Notes under the pieces: model-generated
The model's database searches: none
What the model was told of the DNA's origin: nothing
Seen by the model: only the letters and a program-made list of their open reading frames with translations
Origin: JBCBTJ01 sp964597685
GTDB lineage: Bacteria > Pseudomonadota > Alphaproteobacteria > Caulobacterales > Hyphomonadaceae
Length of the DNA stretch: 9,829 nucleotides
Reading direction: 5' to 3'
Assembly (NCBI GenBank): GCA_964597685.1
Contig: CAZQZC010000093.1
Span: 1 to 9,829, forward strand
Shown here: positions 1-6,947 of the stretch, one piece after another
How the letters are laid out: each line of letters begins with the position of its first letter
Numbering within the stretch: the stretch's first letter is position 1
Made by a program: the position numbers and the translations under genes

Positions 1-170
1 GCGTCGCCCCAGGGCGGAGCCGCCCCACGGCCCGACCGGGCCGGGCGCAGGGCGCTCCGGCGGAGCCGGAAACGCGCCCGAGCAAAACAAAGGACTCCCC
101 CTCCCCCAAGGCAAGACAATCTTAACAAAGGCGGCGCTAGCGTTAACCTTCAGCAGATCTTAAGGCTCCC
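1..170. other. GC-rich palindromic leader upstream of first gene
   Basis: No gene can be supported here. Positions 1-80 are extremely GC-rich and made of closely packed inverted repeats: a GGGCGG/CCGCCC pair at 12-25, CGGCCC-GACC-GGGCCG at 28-43, and a larger hairpin at 50-79. The rest is less GC-rich and holds TTAA-containing words (122-125, 143-146, 160-163) just before the first gene. Two + frames are open from the left edge and end at 123-125 and 161-163, so the tail of an upstream gene cannot be excluded. Their translations are Pro/Gly/Arg-rich and not recognisable. The spot is best read as intergenic sequence with REP-like palindromes plus the promoter of the 171 gene. Confidence 0.5.
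50..79. repeat. Strong imperfect hairpin, REP-like or terminator-like without T-run
   Basis: GGGCGC (50-55) pairs with GCGCCC (74-79), and TCCGG (56-60) pairs with CCGGA (66-70). The loop is five bases (61-65) and there is a three-base AAC bulge at 71-73. This gives 11 GC-rich base pairs. No T-tract follows on either strand, so it is not a classical intrinsic terminator. It could stabilise the 3' end of an upstream transcript or be a copy of a dispersed palindromic repeat. Only the fold potential is seen; the role is inferred. Confidence 0.55.
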
Positions 171-1706
171 ATGTCCCTCCTGTATGAGGTTGTCTCCGCC
201 CATCGTTGCCGGTCCACCCACCACCATATCGCCCTAAACGCCGTGATGCGGATCGCCGATCCGCGCGCCCGTGATTTCCTGCTCAAGCACCACCAGGCTC
301 TGCTCGACGGGGCGAAGGCGCCGGACACCAAGTTCAAGGATTTCAAGAACCACGTCTACCATGTCGGCGATAATGGCTGGGGCGGCGCGCCCAAGGCGGC
401 GGCGGTTTGGTACGGTCAGGCCGTCGAGGCCCTGAACGAGAAGGATTGGAGCGGCGTCGCCTGGTCGCTGGGCGTGATGAGCCATTACGTCGCCGACCCG
501 GTCCAGCCCTTCCACACTGGCCAGACCGAGGAAGAGGGCGCCATGCACCGGGCGCTGGAATGGTCGATCGCCAAATCCCATGACCGGATCCGCGCCCGGA
601 TCGCAGCCTCGGGCTATCCCAGCGTCGCAGGCGGGGACGGCGCCGATTGGGTCCAACGCATGGTCATCGCCGGCGCGGAGCGATCGCACCCCCATTATCA
701 GACGTTCCTGGACCATTACGACCTTAAAGCCGGCGTCGCCTCCCCGCCGGACGGACTGGACGAAACGCTCCTGGACGTAATCTCGGACCTGGTGGCCTAC
801 GCGACGGCGGGGCTGACGCATCTGTTCGAACGCGCCTTCGCCGAAGCCGACGTGAAGCTGCCGAGATCGCATCTGACCGCACAGGCCTGCCTCGCCCATC
901 TCGATATTCCGATCCGCTCGCTTCTGAAACGCATCGACGACGGAGCGGCGCGACGGCAGGTTTCGGCGATGTATGCAGAATTCCAGCGCACGGGCAAAGT
1001 GATCGAGACCCTGCCGGACGACGACAAAGCGATCCGCGCGCTTCACGCCGAGGACGTGCTGGGCGTCGAGCTCGCAAGCCTCGACCGCCAGGCGTTGAAA
1101 CCGATCGGGACAAGATACGGCCAGCCGCTTCAGAAACAGGCGCTGCCGGCCCAAACCGCCCCGCCCGAAGCTGCGGCGCTCGCGCGGTCGCCTACGTCGA
1201 CGCCGGAGCCAAAGCGCGAGCCCGAAGAGGCCCTGTCCGTCCGCACCCCGCCAAAGCGCGCCGACGCCGCTGCAACGCATCGGGCGAAGCCGAACCTGGC
1301 TGTTGGCGATCCCGTCGAGGCGGCCCCTTCGATTGGTCCCAAAACCGCCGCGCGCCTCGACGCTGTGGGCGTTCGAACGGTGGGCGAACTCCTGGCCGCC
1401 GATCCTGAAGCGACGGCGAACCGCTTGGCTGTCCGCCATATTCGGGCCCAGGATCTCCGCGATTGGCAGGACCAGGCCCGTCTCGTCATGGCCGTCCCGC
1501 GCTTGCGCGGCCACGATGCGCAAATCCTCGTCGGCGCCAATATCCGCAGCGCCGAAGCGCTCGCCACGGCGCCGGCGGCGGACGTGCTGAACGCCGCCCT
1601 CCAATTTCTGGGGACCAAGAAGGGCGCCTGGGTCCGCCGCGGCAACACCGAACCCGACCGCGAAGAAGTCGACGCCTGGGTCGCGTCCGCTCGCGATGCG
1701 GCCTAG
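171..1706 (+). CDS. Zinc phospholipase C/S1-P1 nuclease-like protein with C-terminal DUF4332 HhH domain
   Basis: The 511-aa protein has three parts. Residues 1-~250 are a helical domain like bacterial zinc-dependent phospholipase C and S1/P1 nucleases. Candidate metal ligands are H11, H17/H18, D52, H61/H64, then H105-x3-D109, H115 and H126-x3-E130. The last five follow the HxxxD...H...HxxxE order of Bacillus cereus PLC. Residues ~325-385 are a Pro/Ala/Lys/Arg-rich linker. Residues ~385-505 match the DUF4332 type of helix-hairpin-helix fold, with a SIGPKTAARLDAVGVRTV segment near 387-405. No signal peptide or membrane segment is visible, so a cytosolic protein is expected, unlike secreted PLC. 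Substrate is unknown; lipid or nucleic-acid phosphodiester cleavage is possible. The start is supported by AAGG at 162-165, five bases upstream, and by the MSLLY N-terminus, which I recall as typical of the family. prmA follows 97 bp downstream on the same strand, and cotranscription is possible. Confidence 0.85.
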   Translation: MSLLYEVVSAHRCRSTHHHIALNAVMRIADPRARDFLLKHHQALLDGAKAPDTKFKDFKNHVYHVGDNGWGGAPKAAAVWYGQAVEALNEKDWSGVAWSLGVMSHYVADPVQPFHTGQTEEEGAMHRALEWSIAKSHDRIRARIAASGYPSVAGGDGADWVQRMVIAGAERSHPHYQTFLDHYDLKAGVASPPDGLDETLLDVISDLVAYATAGLTHLFERAFAEADVKLPRSHLTAQACLAHLDIPIRSLLKRIDDGAARRQVSAMYAEFQRTGKVIETLPDDDKAIRALHAEDVLGVELASLDRQALKPIGTRYGQPLQKQALPAQTAPPEAAALARSPTSTPEPKREPEEALSVRTPPKRADAAATHRAKPNLAVGDPVEAAPSIGPKTAARLDAVGVRTVGELLAADPEATANRLAVRHIRAQDLRDWQDQARLVMAVPRLRGHDAQILVGANIRSAEALATAPAADVLNAALQFLGTKKGAWVRRGNTEPDREEVDAWVASARDAA

Positions 1707-1803
1707 TCGACGATGCCCGATTTTGAGGCGCCGCGCCGCAATCAAGCGGGCGCGTCTGCAGCCGCGGCTCCCCAAATCAAGGATCCGTTGGTAAGGCCGG
1801 ATC

Positions 1804-2835
1804 ATGTTCAAACTGACTGCAATCGGAGACCGTACAGCGATTGAAGCGGCAGGCGCCGCCCTCTCTGGCATGGATCCGTCGCCCTGCACGGCCGTTGACA
1901 CCAAGGAGGACGGCCGCACGGCGTGGCGGCTCGACGCCTATGCCCAAAGCGCGGGCGACGCTGCCGGCGCCCAAGGGATCGTCGAACTTGTGGCGCCCAG
2001 CCTCAATGCGCGCATTGAGGCGATCGAGGCGCGCGACTGGGTGGCCATGTCGCTGGAGGGTCTGCCGCCTGTTGAAACCCGACGATTCGTCGTCGCCGGC
2101 GCGCATATCCTCGACGCCGCGCCGCCGGGCAAGATCCCCATCCTCATCGAGGCCGGCCCGGCCTTCGGCACAGGACATCACGGCACGACCCTGGGATGCT
2201 TGCTTGCGCTCGAGCGCGTCGTGCGCTCGGACCGACCCGCCAAGGTGCTTGATGTCGGCGCAGGAACAGGCGTTTTGGCGATCGCCGCCCTGAAAGCCGG
2301 CGCCGGGCGGGCGGTCGGGTCGGACATCGACCCGGACTCGGTCTCAGTCGCCGTAGCGAACGCTAAGGTGAATTCCGCAAGCGCGCGCTTTCGCGCTGTC
2401 CACGCCTTCGGCGCCAACGCGAGCCTCATTCGATCGAAAGCGCCCTACGGGCTGATCTTCGCCAACATTCTCGCACGGCCTCTTGTGCGCCTCGCCAACG
2501 ACCTCACCGCGCTCCTCGCCCCGGGCGGGCGCATCATATTGTCCGGCCTTTTGCTCCGCCAGGAACCGTTAGCGCGAGCCGCCTATGCGGGGCGCGGACT
2601 GATCCTGGAACGACGCATACGTCGTGACGGCTGGATCACGCTGGTGTTCCGCAAGCCGGCCCGGAAGCGGCCTCAGGCGATACGGGCCGTCCGACGCGCC
2701 CAGCGTGCGATGCGGCGAGCGAGCAGGCGCGGACGTGGCGCGGGCGCTGAATCATTCGCGGCGGCCTCGACCGGCGCAGTGAATTCAGTGACGAACGCGG
2801 GACGGTCGTCGGCAAGCGAGAATTCCGTATCTTGA
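1804..2835 (+). CDS. prmA: Ribosomal protein L11 methyltransferase PrmA, with unusual C-terminal extension
   Basis: PrmA uses S-adenosylmethionine to methylate ribosomal protein L11 in the cytoplasm. A short N-terminal substrate-recognition domain is followed by a Rossmann methyltransferase domain. Seen: DWVAMSLEGLPPVETRRFVV near residues 80-99, FGTGHHGTT at ~121-129, SAM motif I DVGAGTGVLAIAA starting at D150, an acidic motif II (SDID), and the PrmA-typical FANILARPL with N221. Family members usually end just after the strand found here as WITLVFRKP (277-285). This one continues to 343. The first part of the extra tail is Arg/Ala-rich, the second Ala/Ser/Asn-rich. The tail runs antisense to the small gene at 2673-2861, with the wobble positions of the two frames facing each other. 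It is therefore probably readthrough, not a selected domain. The start has AAGG at 1793-1796, seven bases upstream. No clear separate promoter is seen in the 97-bp gap after the preceding gene. Confidence 0.93.
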   Translation: MFKLTAIGDRTAIEAAGAALSGMDPSPCTAVDTKEDGRTAWRLDAYAQSAGDAAGAQGIVELVAPSLNARIEAIEARDWVAMSLEGLPPVETRRFVVAGAHILDAAPPGKIPILIEAGPAFGTGHHGTTLGCLLALERVVRSDRPAKVLDVGAGTGVLAIAALKAGAGRAVGSDIDPDSVSVAVANAKVNSASARFRAVHAFGANASLIRSKAPYGLIFANILARPLVRLANDLTALLAPGGRIILSGLLLRQEPLARAAYAGRGLILERRIRRDGWITLVFRKPARKRPQAIRAVRRAQRAMRRASRRGRGAGAESFAAASTGAVNSVTNAGRSSASENSVS

Positions 2836-2861
2836 AAGGCGATTTTCTGAGCGACCATCAT
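2673..2861 (-). CDS. Small basic-tailed protein of unknown function, antisense to prmA 3' end
   Basis: This 62-aa protein is not one I recognise. The start is set at the first of two tandem ATG codons (2861 and 2858), because GGAG lies seven bases upstream (2869-2872). An upstream in-frame ATG at 2888 would add nine residues but lacks a ribosome site. The N-terminal half is mixed and mildly acidic (MMVAQKIAFQDTEFSLADDR, then FVTEF). A Pro/Ala spacer (~33-42) follows. The last 20 residues carry eight Arg with Leu, Ile and Trp spaced as in an amphipathic helix (LLARRIARWARRTARIA). No signal peptide or Cys is present. This could be a membrane-surface or nucleic-acid-binding helix, but that is only inference. 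It ends with TGA at 2673-2675, tail-to-tail with prmA over 163 bp, and diverges from the aminopeptidase gene across an AT-rich promoter region. A real gene is favoured by the ribosome site, the promoter-like upstream region and the balanced N-terminal composition. Confidence 0.65.
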   Translation of the reverse strand: MMVAQKIAFQDTEFSLADDRPAFVTEFTAPVEAAANDSAPAPRPRLLARRIARWARRTARIA

Positions 2862-3018
2862 GGCGAGTCTCCATTTGTTGCGGCGCAATATCTCTGTTGC
2901 ACTCGCAAAATAGGGCTTTGTGGATATGATAAAATGAATATTGTCGAATTCTAGATATGCTTTTTTGCATATTTTGACGATGGTTTCAGCGATGGAGAAC
3001 CCGCGCTACAAGCACACT
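2862..3018. promoter_or_regulatory. AT-rich divergent promoter region with perfect palindrome
   Basis: This stretch separates the small - strand gene from the aminopeptidase gene. Positions ~2900-2975 are clearly AT-rich against a GC-rich background. On the + strand TATGAT (2925-2930) and TAAAAT (2930-2935) resemble -10 hexamers, but no well-spaced -35 was found. On the - strand TATCAT (2926-2931) is a similar candidate. A perfect inverted repeat, ATATGC-TTTTTT-GCATAT, occupies 2955-2972 and could be a regulator site covering both promoters or the 5' leader of the aminopeptidase mRNA. Promoter activity is inferred from position and base composition; exact start sites are not assigned. Confidence 0.45.
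2869..2872 (-). promoter_or_regulatory. Shine-Dalgarno site of the small antisense gene
   Basis: On the - strand GGAG lies seven bases before the ATG at 2861 and ten before the ATG at 2858. It decides the start of the small gene over the upstream ATG at 2888 and is the best single argument that this short reading frame is translated. Confidence 0.6.
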
Positions 3019-4833
3019 ATGAGACAGACTTTCGATGTTCGCGGGGGCCCCGCCGACGGCCGGACCCATTTGCCGCTGCTCCGCGCCGAACTGGCCAAAC
3101 GCGGCCTCGACGGCTTCTACGTTCCGCACGAAGACGAGTTTCAAAACGAGTATCTCCCAGCGGCGAACGAACGCTTGGCCTGGGCCACCGGGTTTACGGG
3201 ATCGGCGGGCGCGGCCTGGATCTTCGCCGATCGCGCAATTGTCTTCGTCGACGGCCGCTATACGCTCCAGGCGACGGACCAATTGGCCGCCGACGTGTTT
3301 GAAACCGAAGGCCTGCCAGAGCCCGGCCCGTTCGACTGGCTCGCCACGCAAGACCTGCAAGGACGCGTTCTTGGCTACGACGCCCGATTGATGAGCCCAA
3401 ACACCCTCGACAAGCTTAAATCGGCCGCAATGCGCGCAGGCGCAGAGGCGCGCGCGGTCGACATTAATCCAGTTGACGCGGCATGGACCGACAGGCCGTC
3501 CCAGCCGAGCGCGCCGGTCGCGCCCCATGGGATCGAATTCGCGGGCGAAACGTCGGCGTCAAAACGCGCTCGTCTCGCTGAAGGCCTAAAGGCGTCCGCC
3601 GTCGACGTCGCAATCATAACATCACCGGCCTCCATCGCTTGGCTTTTCAACATCCGCGGCGGCGACGTCGCCTGTACGCCTTTGCCGCTTGGACGCGCTA
3701 TCCTTCACGCCGACGGCGCGGCCGACCTGTTCCTGGACGACATCAAGGTCTCCGACGCGCTGCGCGAGCACCTCGGCAACGAAGTAACCGTCCAATCAAT
3801 CGCGGCCTTGGACGGGAGCCTCACCGCTCTCTCTGGGCGCAAGGCGAGCCTGGATCCGGAGACGGCGTCAGCCTGGTTCTTCAACGCCCTCGAAGACGTC
3901 GGGGCGGAGGTCGTCCGGTCGCCTGATCCTTGCGCCTTGCCGAAGGCGTGCAAGAACGCGGGGGAACTCGCTGGCGCGCGGCGGGCTCACCAAAGGGACG
4001 GCGTTGCGCTTGTGCGGTTTTTACACTGGTTGGGCGCCGAGGCCGTCGCCGGCGAGACGACAGAGATCGAGGCCGTCGAACGGCTCGACGCCTTCCGCGA
4101 GGCGACCGGCGGGCTGCAAGATCTATCGTTCGAGACCATCACCGGCGCCGGCCCCAACGGGGCCATCGTGCATTACCGCGTCTCGACGGCGACCAATCGC
4201 GCGCTTGAGCCGGACTCCCTATTCCTTGTCGATAGCGGCGGCCAATATCTCGACGGCACCACCGACGTGACGCGGACCGTGGCCATCGGAGCGCCGAGCG
4301 CCGAGATGCGGCGGCGTTACACACTCGTGCTGAAGGGGCATATCGCCCTGTCGACCGTGCGATTCCCACCAGGGACGACGGGCACGCATCTCGACGCGCT
4401 GGCGCGCCACGCCTTATGGCAGGCTGGCCTCGATTACGGCCACGGCACGGGCCATGGCGTCGGTTCTTTCTTGGGCGTCCATGAGGGGCCGCAGCGCATC
4501 GCGAAACCCTGGAACGCGACACCGCTTGCGCCGGGTATGATCGTCTCCAACGAACCTGGTTACTATAAGACTGGGGGGTATGGTATCCGGATCGAAAACC
4601 TGCAGGCGGTCACCGAACCTGCGGCCATCGCCGGCGGCGAGATCGACATGCTGGGCTTCGAAACGCTAACGCTCGCGCCGCTCGACCGCAGGCTGATCGA
4701 CGTTGACGTCTTGACCTCGGATGAGCGCGACTGGATCGACGGCTACCATGCGCGCGTGCTGGCGGAGATCGGGCTGCGCCTAGAGGAAGGCGCCGTTAAA
4801 GAATGGCTGACAACCGTGACGGCTCCTCTTTAG
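3019..4833 (+). CDS. pepP: Xaa-Pro aminopeptidase (aminopeptidase P, M24B family)
   Basis: The enzyme removes the N-terminal residue from peptides with proline in position two, using two metal ions. It is cytosolic, as no signal peptide is seen. From the start used here it has 604 residues: creatinase-type N-terminal domain (~10-140), second creatinase-like domain (~145-305), pita-bread M24 domain (~315-540) and a C-terminal M24_C segment. This is the long three-domain form, like human XPNPEP1, not the shorter E. coli PepP. All five ligands are present: D405 and D416 (DSGGQYLDGTTDVTRT), H479 (HGTGHGVGSF), E512 (NEPGYY) and E526 (GIRIEN). The spacing equals that of XPNPEP1 (11, 63 and 14 between the pairs I can compare). 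The start is uncertain. ATG 3019 gives MRQTFD, which fits the family N-terminus, but has no clear ribosome site. ATG at 2980 and 2992 and TTG at 2941 are in frame. The stop overlaps that of convergent ligA by four bases. Confidence 0.92.
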   Translation: MRQTFDVRGGPADGRTHLPLLRAELAKRGLDGFYVPHEDEFQNEYLPAANERLAWATGFTGSAGAAWIFADRAIVFVDGRYTLQATDQLAADVFETEGLPEPGPFDWLATQDLQGRVLGYDARLMSPNTLDKLKSAAMRAGAEARAVDINPVDAAWTDRPSQPSAPVAPHGIEFAGETSASKRARLAEGLKASAVDVAIITSPASIAWLFNIRGGDVACTPLPLGRAILHADGAADLFLDDIKVSDALREHLGNEVTVQSIAALDGSLTALSGRKASLDPETASAWFFNALEDVGAEVVRSPDPCALPKACKNAGELAGARRAHQRDGVALVRFLHWLGAEAVAGETTEIEAVERLDAFREATGGLQDLSFETITGAGPNGAIVHYRVSTATNRALEPDSLFLVDSGGQYLDGTTDVTRTVAIGAPSAEMRRRYTLVLKGHIALSTVRFPPGTTGTHLDALARHALWQAGLDYGHGTGHGVGSFLGVHEGPQRIAKPWNATPLAPGMIVSNEPGYYKTGGYGIRIENLQAVTEPAAIAGGEIDMLGFETLTLAPLDRRLIDVDVLTSDERDWIDGYHARVLAEIGLRLEEGAVKEWLTTVTAPL

Positions 4834-6947
4834 ACGGCTGTGTCTTCGATAAGATCAAGCCATGCGGCTTCATCCATTACCTGGACGCCCAGCGCCTCGG
4901 CCTTTTTCAGTTTCGAGCCTGCGCCTGGGCCTGCGACGAGAATATCCGTCTTCGCTGAGACCGAGCCGGAGACTTTGGCGCCCAAAGCCGTCGCCCGCGC
5001 CTTCGCCTCATCACGGCTCATCTGCTCAAGCGTTCCTGTGAAGACCAGCGTTTTGCCGGAGATTGGGCTGTCTGCGTCGGAGGCTTCCGCGTCGGCGACA
5101 TCAAGTTCGGCAAGCAGCGCATCCAGCATCTCACGATTTTGTGGTTCCGACGCGAACTCCGCCAAGGCCGTGGCGGCTGCGTCGCCAACGCCGTCAATGG
5201 AGACAAGCGCCGCCCAGTCCTCGCCGTCCCGCCCAGTCTCTCGCGCGGCTTCCACCGTCGACCAGAAGGCGCTCCAGGATAGGAAATGCCGCGCGAACAA
5301 GCCGGATGTCGTTTGCCCGACATGGCGGATTCCGAGGCCGTTCAAGAAGCGCTCAAACGGCGGGTTGCGACGCGCATCAATCGCCGAGAGGAGATTCGCG
5401 GCGGACGTCTCTCCAAATCCCTCCCAATCTTGAAGCGGCGGCAATCCGAGCTCCGCGATCCGGCTTTCAAGGCGAAAAATGTCGGCCGGCGCCCGCACCA
5501 CGCCCGCGCGGTGGAACAGGCCGATCTGCTTCGCTCCCAGGCCTTCGATATCAAGCGCGCGCCGAGACACGAAGTGCTTCAGACGCTCCACAGCCTGGGC
5601 CGGACAGATCAAGCCGCCCGTGCAGCGCCGGCGAACATCCGCCTCGCCGTCCGCGTCAACTTCGCGAAGGGCCGCCGATCCGCATTCCGGGCAGACATCG
5701 GGCATAACGTAAGGCGCGCTGTCCGGCGGTCGGTCGTCCGGCACGACACCCAGGATCTGTGGGATAACGTCGCCTGCGCGCTGCACGATCACCGTGTCTC
5801 CAACGCGGATGTCCTTCCGGGCGATTTCGTCTTCATTGTGAAGCGTGGCGTTGGAAACCACGACGCCGCCCACCGTGACGGGCGTTAGGCGCGCAACAGG
5901 CGTGAGCGTTCCTGTCCGCCCAACTTGGATCTCAATCGCTTCAAGACGGGTCGTCGCTTTCTCGGCGGGGAATTTGTGGGCGACCGCCCACCGCGGCGCC
6001 CGGCTGACAAAGCCGAGACGCGTTTGCCAGTCGAGGCGGTCCACCTTGTAGACAACGCCGTCGATATCATAGCCCAGACCGGCCCGGCGGGCCTCAATCG
6101 CTCGATACGCCCCCAGCAGGCCGTCGACGCTGTCGTGACAGGAAAACAGCGGATTCACCGCAAAGCCCCAATTGGCAAGGGCCGCTATCGCTTCTGTTTG
6201 GGTGTCGGCGAAGCGATCGGACGCCTCGCCCCAAGCATAGGCGAAAAACTTCAATGGCCTGGATTGCGTGATCGCGGCGTCGAGCTGGCGCAGGCTCCCT
6301 GCTGCAGCGTTGCGGGGATTCGCGAACGTCTTGCGCCCCGCCGCGCCTTCGCGCTCGTTCAACGCGGCAAAGTCTGCGTGGGACATGTACGCTTCGCCGC
6401 GGATCTCGATCCGCTGAGGCCAATCGGCCCCGGCGAGTGTTTGGGGGATGTCTGCAATGGTCAGCGCGTTCGCCGAGACGTCCTCACCGATTGTTCCATC
6501 GCCGCGGGTCGCCGCTCTGACGAGCGCGCCACGCTCATACAGTAGATTGAGCGATAAGCCGTCGATCTTAGGCTCGGCCGTAACGCGCACCTCTTCCTCG
6601 TCGTCCAGGGCCAGGAAACGGCGCACGCGGGCAGTGAATTCAACGACATCGTCATCATTGAAGGCGTTGTCCAGCGACAGCATGGGCTGGAGATGGGTTG
6701 ACTTCGCAAACCCGGCCGAAGGGGCCGCGCCGACGCGTTCGGACGGGCTGTCGGTGCGCTTCAGATGGGGGAACCGCGCCTCAATATCGGCGTTTCGCCG
6801 GCGCAGCGCATCATAATCCGCATCCGACATGTGCGGCGCGTCTTCGCCGTAATAGGCGGCGTCGGCCAGTGCAATCTCAGTTGCAAGGCGCGCCAATTCC
6901 GCACGCGCCCGCGCCTCGCTCAGACCATCGACCGGCGCGTCGCTCAT
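4830..6947 (-). CDS. ligA: NAD-dependent DNA ligase LigA
   Basis: LigA seals nicks during Okazaki-fragment joining and repair, using NAD+ to adenylate itself. At 705 residues it is full length. Domain Ia shows YYGEDAPHMSDADYD (~32-46), DSPSERVG (66-73) and HLQPMLSLDNAF (85-96). The adenylation motif EPKIDG places the catalytic lysine at K127. Further nucleotidyltransferase motifs are EIRGEAYMS and NPRNAAAGSLRQLD. The OB fold follows (QVGRTGTLTPVARLTPV). A Cys4 zinc finger uses C419, C422, C442 and C448. Tandem helix-hairpin-helix motifs include GLGIRHVGQTTS and SIDGVGDAAA. A BRCT domain ends the protein (~628-703, SGKTLVFTGTL). The ATG overlaps the recN stop as ATGA, so translation is probably coupled to recN. 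Transcription may come from the LexA-controlled promoter before recN; no separate ligA promoter is apparent. The stop TAA overlaps the stop of the convergent aminopeptidase gene, and no terminator hairpin lies between them. Confidence 0.98.
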   Translation of the reverse strand: MSDAPVDGLSEARARAELARLATEIALADAAYYGEDAPHMSDADYDALRRRNADIEARFPHLKRTDSPSERVGAAPSAGFAKSTHLQPMLSLDNAFNDDDVVEFTARVRRFLALDDEEEVRVTAEPKIDGLSLNLLYERGALVRAATRGDGTIGEDVSANALTIADIPQTLAGADWPQRIEIRGEAYMSHADFAALNEREGAAGRKTFANPRNAAAGSLRQLDAAITQSRPLKFFAYAWGEASDRFADTQTEAIAALANWGFAVNPLFSCHDSVDGLLGAYRAIEARRAGLGYDIDGVVYKVDRLDWQTRLGFVSRAPRWAVAHKFPAEKATTRLEAIEIQVGRTGTLTPVARLTPVTVGGVVVSNATLHNEDEIARKDIRVGDTVIVQRAGDVIPQILGVVPDDRPPDSAPYVMPDVCPECGSAALREVDADGEADVRRRCTGGLICPAQAVERLKHFVSRRALDIEGLGAKQIGLFHRAGVVRAPADIFRLESRIAELGLPPLQDWEGFGETSAANLLSAIDARRNPPFERFLNGLGIRHVGQTTSGLFARHFLSWSAFWSTVEAARETGRDGEDWAALVSIDGVGDAAATALAEFASEPQNREMLDALLAELDVADAEASDADSPISGKTLVFTGTLEQMSRDEAKARATALGAKVSGSVSAKTDILVAGPGAGSKLKKAEALGVQVMDEAAWLDLIEDTAV

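Noticed and set aside
122..163. Repeated TTAA words before the first gene, considered as a CtrA site
   Set aside because: The spacings are 17 and 13 bases, not the 7 of the CtrA consensus TTAA-N7-TTAA.
1713..1844. 43-aa + strand frame between the phospholipase-like gene and prmA
   Set aside because: No ribosome site, overlaps the prmA start in another frame, and the peptide is Ala/Pro-rich without features.
234..1919. 561-codon open frame on the - strand opposite the 171-1706 gene
   Set aside because: It is Arg-rich, low in family-like motifs and lies antisense to a protein with clear conserved metal-ligand motifs. Long reverse frames are common in GC-rich genes.
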